From Dialister hominis (lineage in GTDB: Bacteria; Bacillota; Negativicutes; Veillonellales; Dialisteraceae), in contig NZ_AP019697.1 of assembly GCF_007164725.1 (NCBI RefSeq), positions 912,001 through 976,000 of the forward strand: a DNA stretch of 64,000 bases. Direction: 5' to 3'. The translations under genes were made by a program, and so were the position numbers. The notes below the pieces were generated by a model that was not told where the DNA came from, did not search any database, and saw only the letters and a program-made list of their open reading frames with translations. Shown piece by piece: positions 60,009 to 64,000 of this stretch. Position 1 is the first letter of the stretch. Every line of letters begins with the position of its first letter.

Positions 60009-61292
60009 TCAGCCTGCAAACGAAAATAATTTATCCGTAACTCTGGAAACTTCGCGCTTCATCCTTTCAACATCAATGGTGAGCAATTCCTTATGGCGCA
60101 TTACGACTTTGCCATTAATCATTACGGTATCGACATCCATTGAGTTTCCAGAATATACAGCCAGCGAAATGCTGTTGAATCCGGGCATCCAGTTGAAGCC
60201 TTCACGATTTACGAGGATGATATCTGCAAGGCTTCCCGATTCAAGAGTGCCAAGATTGTCATAGCCCATGCATTTAGCACCATCAACAGTAGCCATGTTC
60301 AAAGCTTCCAATGCATTGATGGCTAATGGATCGCTATCCTTCACCTTATGAATGAGTGCTGCCAGACGCATTTCTGCAAACATATCAAGCTTGTTATTGC
60401 TGGAAGCCCCATCGGTTCCGAGCCCCACCGTTATACCTGCAGCCCTCATCTTTGTTACTGGAGCGATTCCTGATGCAAGCTTGAGGTTGCTTGTCGGATT
60501 ATGTGCGACATGTACATCTTTCTCCTTCATGATTCTGATATCGTCGTCATTCACATGTACACAGTGTGCTGCCAGTGTCGGGAGGTCAAATAATCCCAGA
60601 TCATTCATCAATGCGATTGGGGTCTTTCCATACTCCTTCAGGCAATTGTCAACCTCGCCTTGCGTTTCGGACAGATGGATATGAATGGGAATGTTGTATT
60701 TCATGCCTGCATCCCTGACCTTCCTGATGTAATCAGGCGGACAGGTATATGAAGCATGCGGTCCGAGCATAACCTTGAATCTTCCGTCTCCTGCATGATC
60801 CCAGTTTTTAAAGAGCTCAATGTTCTCTGCCAGTCCCTTGTCCCCATTGGGTCCGATTCCTGCCAGTCCTCTGGCCAGGTTCCCTCTCATTCCGGCCAGA
60901 TCGGCAGCTTTTGCACAGGAATCCATGAACATATACATATCGCAGAAAGCTGTTGTTCCCCCGCGGATCATTTCCGCGAAGGCAAGCATGCTTCCCCAGT
61001 ATACAATATCATCATCAAGATGATCTTCAGCCGGCCAGATCTTATTCTGAAGCCAGTCCATCAGTTCCATATCATCAGCATAGCTCCTGAATAAAGTCAT
61101 TGCCACATGAGTATGTGTATTGACAAGACCAGGAAGGCAAAGCATATTATTTCCTTCGATAACTTCATCATAGTCTGCCGGATCAGGATTATCGGGAAAT
61201 TCTTTGATATACTTTCCATCAATCACGATATTCTGGTTTTCCACAATGGAATTGTTCCTAAAAACTGCTGCATTTCTGATAAGTGTTGACAT
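60009..61292 (-). CDS. mtaD: 5-methylthioadenosine / S-adenosylhomocysteine deaminase
   Basis: Amidohydrolase of 427 aa that deaminates methylthioadenosine and adenosylhomocysteine to their inosine forms. Metal ligands: VNTHTHVAMTL, IHLSETQGE region, AAHCVHV, GLGTDGASSNN. It ends the mtnP-mtnA-ahcY-mtaD operon and begins 8 bases after ahcY. The prophage lies just after its stop. Confidence 0.95.
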   Translation of the reverse strand: MSTLIRNAAVFRNNSIVENQNIVIDGKYIKEFPDNPDPADYDEVIEGNNMLCLPGLVNTHTHVAMTLFRSYADDMELMDWLQNKIWPAEDHLDDDIVYWGSMLAFAEMIRGGTTAFCDMYMFMDSCAKAADLAGMRGNLARGLAGIGPNGDKGLAENIELFKNWDHAGDGRFKVMLGPHASYTCPPDYIRKVRDAGMKYNIPIHIHLSETQGEVDNCLKEYGKTPIALMNDLGLFDLPTLAAHCVHVNDDDIRIMKEKDVHVAHNPTSNLKLASGIAPVTKMRAAGITVGLGTDGASSNNKLDMFAEMRLAALIHKVKDSDPLAINALEALNMATVDGAKCMGYDNLGTLESGSLADIILVNREGFNWMPGFNSISLAVYSGNSMDVDTVMINGKVVMRHKELLTIDVERMKREVSRVTDKLFSFAG

Positions 61293-61300
61293 ATTCCCTC

Positions 61301-62545
61301 CTAGTCAAGTCCCAGATATTTTTTCTGTTCTTCAGATAAGCTGTCAATCTTGTAGCCCATTGACTGAAGTTTGATTTGAGCAACTTTGGTATCAAGTTCA
61401 TGAGGAAGTGTATATACTGCCGGTTTCATATCCCTGCCATGGCCTAAAAGGTACCAGACTGCCAATGTCTGCATAGCAAAGGACAGATCCATGATTTCAG
61501 CCGGATGTCCATCGCCGGCTGCCAGATTGACAAGGCGTCCTTCTGCCATTAAGAATACAGTCTTGCCATTTGGCAGTACGTATCCTTCAATATTCTTTCT
61601 GGCTTCATATTTCTTCGTGCAGATGCGCTCAAGGTCAGCACGGCTGACTTCGCAGTCAAAATGGCCTGCATTGGCACAGATAGCGCCATCTTTCATCTGT
61701 ATGAAGTGTCTTTCTGTAATGACATCGATATCGCCGGTTACAGTCAGGAAGATATCCCCTACTTTTGCAGCCTCATCCATCGGCATGATTTCAAAACCAT
61801 CCATGACTGCTTCAATAGCCTTGATCGGGTCGACCTCTGTTACGATGACATGAGCGCCGAGTCCTTTTGAACGCATGGAAACGCCCTTGCCGCACCAGCC
61901 GTATCCGGCAATGACTACAGTTTTGCCGGTAATTGTCAGATTCGTGCTTCTGATAATTCCATCCCAGGCCGACTGTCCTGTCCCGTAACGGTTATCGAAG
62001 AGATATTTGCAGTAAGAATCGTTTACCGCAATCATCGGGAATTCCAGATCGCCAGCCTTTTCAAGGATCTTTAAACGATGGACGCCGGTTGTTGTTTCTT
62101 CCGAGCCGCCGATTAAGTTGACCTGGGCATCCTTGCGGGTCGTATGAAGCAGATGAACAAGATCGCCGCCATCATCGATGATGATATCAGGTTTATGATC
62201 GAGTGCCTTATTTAAGAAAAGCGTATATTCCTCGTCAGTGCAGCCGTGCCATGCATAAACGGTGATTCCGTTATCAACCAAAGCAGCCGCAATAGGATCC
62301 TGTGTTGAGAGCGGATTGCTTCCTGTGCAGATAACATTGGTGCCTGCAGCTTTTAGTGTAAGTGCCAGGTAAGCAGTTTTGGCTTCAAGATGAATGGACA
62401 TGACCACTGTCTTGCCCTTGAAAGATTGATCAGCGGAGAATTCTTCTTTCAGTGTATTCAAAACAGGCATAAATTTCTCTACCCAGGCAATACGCTGTTT
62501 GCCTTCTTCAGCTAAATTAATATCACGTATCATTGATTCATTCAT
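61301..62545 (-). CDS. ahcY: Adenosylhomocysteinase
   Basis: 414 aa enzyme that splits S-adenosylhomocysteine to adenosine and homocysteine in the methyl cycle. NAD-binding motif VVIAGYGWCGKGVSMR, active-site NDSYCKYLFDNRYGTGQS and GHFDCEV. ATG 62545 (MNESMIRDINLAEEG) follows AAGGTT and lies 4 bases after the mtnA stop; a longer frame overlaps mtnA. It is of the shorter, archaeal/Thermotoga-like length. Confidence 0.95.
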   Translation of the reverse strand: MNESMIRDINLAEEGKQRIAWVEKFMPVLNTLKEEFSADQSFKGKTVVMSIHLEAKTAYLALTLKAAGTNVICTGSNPLSTQDPIAAALVDNGITVYAWHGCTDEEYTLFLNKALDHKPDIIIDDGGDLVHLLHTTRKDAQVNLIGGSEETTTGVHRLKILEKAGDLEFPMIAVNDSYCKYLFDNRYGTGQSAWDGIIRSTNLTITGKTVVIAGYGWCGKGVSMRSKGLGAHVIVTEVDPIKAIEAVMDGFEIMPMDEAAKVGDIFLTVTGDIDVITERHFIQMKDGAICANAGHFDCEVSRADLERICTKKYEARKNIEGYVLPNGKTVFLMAEGRLVNLAAGDGHPAEIMDLSFAMQTLAVWYLLGHGRDMKPAVYTLPHELDTKVAQIKLQSMGYKIDSLSEEQKKYLGLD

Positions 62546-62549
62546 TGTT

Positions 62550-63602
62550 TTAACCTTCTTCCTTGTAAAATCTTTTAATATTATCTGTATATGGCGGGAC
62601 AATAACGCCTTTTTCAGTGATAATCCCTGTTATCAGATGATTGGGAGTCACATCGAATGCCGGATTGAATACAGGAACATCCTTGGGGGCCAGCTGGATT
62701 CCCTTGTATGTCCTTACTTCATCCGGATTTCTTTCCTCAATAACTATTTCACCGCCGCTTTTGATAGAGGTATCAAATGTGGAAAACGGTGCAGCCAGAT
62801 AAAATGGTATGTGGTGGTAAGAAGCAAGGACAGCAAGTCCATATGTACCAATTTTATTGGCGCCGTCTCCATTAAGAGCGATCCTGTCAGCTCCGACGAT
62901 AATGGCATCAATATGTCTTGTATTCATGAGCATGGCAGCCATATTATCCGTAATCAGACAGCACGGGATTTCATTTGCCATGAGTTCCGTTGCGGTTAAA
63001 CGTGATCCCTGCAGAAGGGGCCGCGTCTCATCGGCATATACACATGAAATCTGGCCTCTTTCATTAAGCTCCTTGATAACACTGAATGCCGTGCCGTCCC
63101 CCGCCGTAGCAAGTGCACCCGTATTGCAGTGTGTCAGAATGTTAAGGGCAGTTTTGCCTTTAAATAAATCAGCTCCGTGTGAACCAATACGCCTGCACAT
63201 ATCCCGGTCGGAATATTCAATGTCTTTTGCTTTGTTCAGCAGTTCTGCCCCGGCTGTTTCCAGGCTCTCTGAATGAGAATAAACTTCTTTCATTTCAGAA
63301 ATCGCCCAGGACAGATTAACAGCTGTAGGACGAGCTGCTTCAAGTTCATCCAGCGCTGCATAAAAACGTTCCGTCAAACCAGTGTCAGAATATGCCCTGC
63401 ATTCCCTGAAAGCCAGGACAGATGCGTAACCGGCCGCCACGCCAATGGCAGGCGCGCCTCTGACAGCCAGTGTCTTGATGGCAGAGACGACATCCTTATA
63501 CGAATAACAGTCGATATAAACAATTTCATCGGGTAATTTTGTCTGGTCGAGAAGAATCAGGTGATCTTTATCCCATTTCAATGACCAAAGACCTTGCTTC
63601 AT
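62550..63602 (-). CDS. mtnA: 5-methylthioribose-1-phosphate isomerase
   Basis: 350 aa, converts methylthioribose-1-phosphate to methylthioribulose-1-phosphate. Motifs: AVRGAPAIGVAAGY, HCNTGALATAGDGT with the catalytic Cys, and VGADRIALNGDGANKIGTY (in part). The family is related to eIF2B. Start overlaps the mtnP stop as ATGA. Confidence 0.95.
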   Translation of the reverse strand: MKQGLWSLKWDKDHLILLDQTKLPDEIVYIDCYSYKDVVSAIKTLAVRGAPAIGVAAGYASVLAFRECRAYSDTGLTERFYAALDELEAARPTAVNLSWAISEMKEVYSHSESLETAGAELLNKAKDIEYSDRDMCRRIGSHGADLFKGKTALNILTHCNTGALATAGDGTAFSVIKELNERGQISCVYADETRPLLQGSRLTATELMANEIPCCLITDNMAAMLMNTRHIDAIIVGADRIALNGDGANKIGTYGLAVLASYHHIPFYLAAPFSTFDTSIKSGGEIVIEERNPDEVRTYKGIQLAPKDVPVFNPAFDVTPNHLITGIITEKGVIVPPYTDNIKRFYKEEG

Positions 63603-64000
63603 AACTGAAATCCTCCAAAGTCTTTGGCGGCATGTCTGCAGTCGCAGTCAGTATCAGGATCAAATTCCTGAGAAAGGATCGTAATGATCTTAACAAAACT
63701 CTCAATATTCTGATTCATGCATTCAACAACTTCGCGATGCGTCAAAGATTGTTTCGAAATGCCTGCAGCGAAATTTGTTACCATGGAAATGGTAGCGTAG
63801 CACATTTCAGCTTCCCTGGCCAGCTGACACTCCGGCACATTTGTCATACCGACAACATCAGCCCCCCACATCCGGTATGCTTTGATTTCAGCGGGAGTTT
63901 CAAATCTGGGGCCTTCTGTACAGATATAGGTTCCCTCTGGATGGATGACGATTCCCTCACGGTGTGCAGCATCCAGGACAGCAGCACGAAGATGCGGGCA
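63599..64000 (-). CDS. mtnP: 5'-methylthioadenosine phosphorylase (N-terminus outside window)
   Basis: Phosphorolyses methylthioadenosine to adenine and methylthioribose-1-phosphate, the substrate of mtnA. The frame is open to the window edge, reading GTYICTEGPRFETPAEIK, then MWGADVVGMTNVPE and the C-terminal DCDCRHAAKDFG. About 134 C-terminal residues are present. It opens the visible salvage operon. Confidence 0.94.
   Translation of the reverse strand, partial: CPHLRAAVLDAAHREGIVIHPEGTYICTEGPRFETPAEIKAYRMWGADVVGMTNVPECQLAREAEMCYATISMVTNFAAGISKQSLTHREVVECMNQNIESFVKIITILSQEFDPDTDCDCRHAAKDFGGFQL

Overview
The window is a bacterial chromosome segment carrying a complete-looking 34 kb prophage. 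Gene content and order (ftsE-ftsX-M23 hydrolase-ctp, obg-yhbY-proB-nadD-yqeK-LCP-rsfS, a split transketolase, csaB next to a DUF5693-type membrane protein) and moderate GC suggest a diderm Firmicute of the Negativicutes, plausibly Dialister or a relative. This is inference from recognised families, not a database match. A spanin-like gene pair in the prophage fits a host with an outer membrane.

Bases 1-24,726 are core genome, mostly on the plus strand: the end of gltX, a polar amino acid ABC transporter pair, cspA, a small terminal-inverted-repeat element, hpf, secA, prfB with its programmed frameshift, an envelope operon from DUF5693/csaB through transketolase, ftsEX, a murein hydrolase and a Ctp protease, then obgE to cvfB. 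lexA (minus) lies head to head with a secreted LysM gene that resembles yneA. A lone tyrosine recombinase (24,750-25,745) and a hairpin-rich gap follow.

Bases 26,162-59,981 are the prophage, bounded by 23-bp direct repeats (attL/attR). It is a contractile-tailed phage with an HK97-type head and a PBSX-like tail and baseplate. The lysogeny block is at the right end (XRE repressor, ImmA-like protease, exonuclease-BRCT protein, integrase, all plus). Nearly everything else reads leftward: Cro-like regulator, excisionase-like gene, a LysM protein, small early genes, an HUH-type Rep, SSB, HNH nucleases, terminase, head, tail, baseplate, fibre, holin, GH25 endolysin, spanins. A probable moron with its own promoter and terminator sits at the left end.

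The most striking system is at 29,450-32,704. A plus-strand tyrosine recombinase sits next to the fibre gene, whose 3' end is followed by four silent alternative C-terminal cassettes, three inverted and one in the same orientation. Each starts in frame at a shared ACAGTGGG(G/T)A box and ends with its own stop. This looks like a shufflon-type switch for the phage receptor-binding tip.

Bases 60,009-64,000 (minus) are a host SAM-by-product salvage operon: mtnP (partial), mtnA, ahcY, mtaD. The phage is integrated just downstream of mtaD. No rRNA, tRNA or CRISPR array was recognised.
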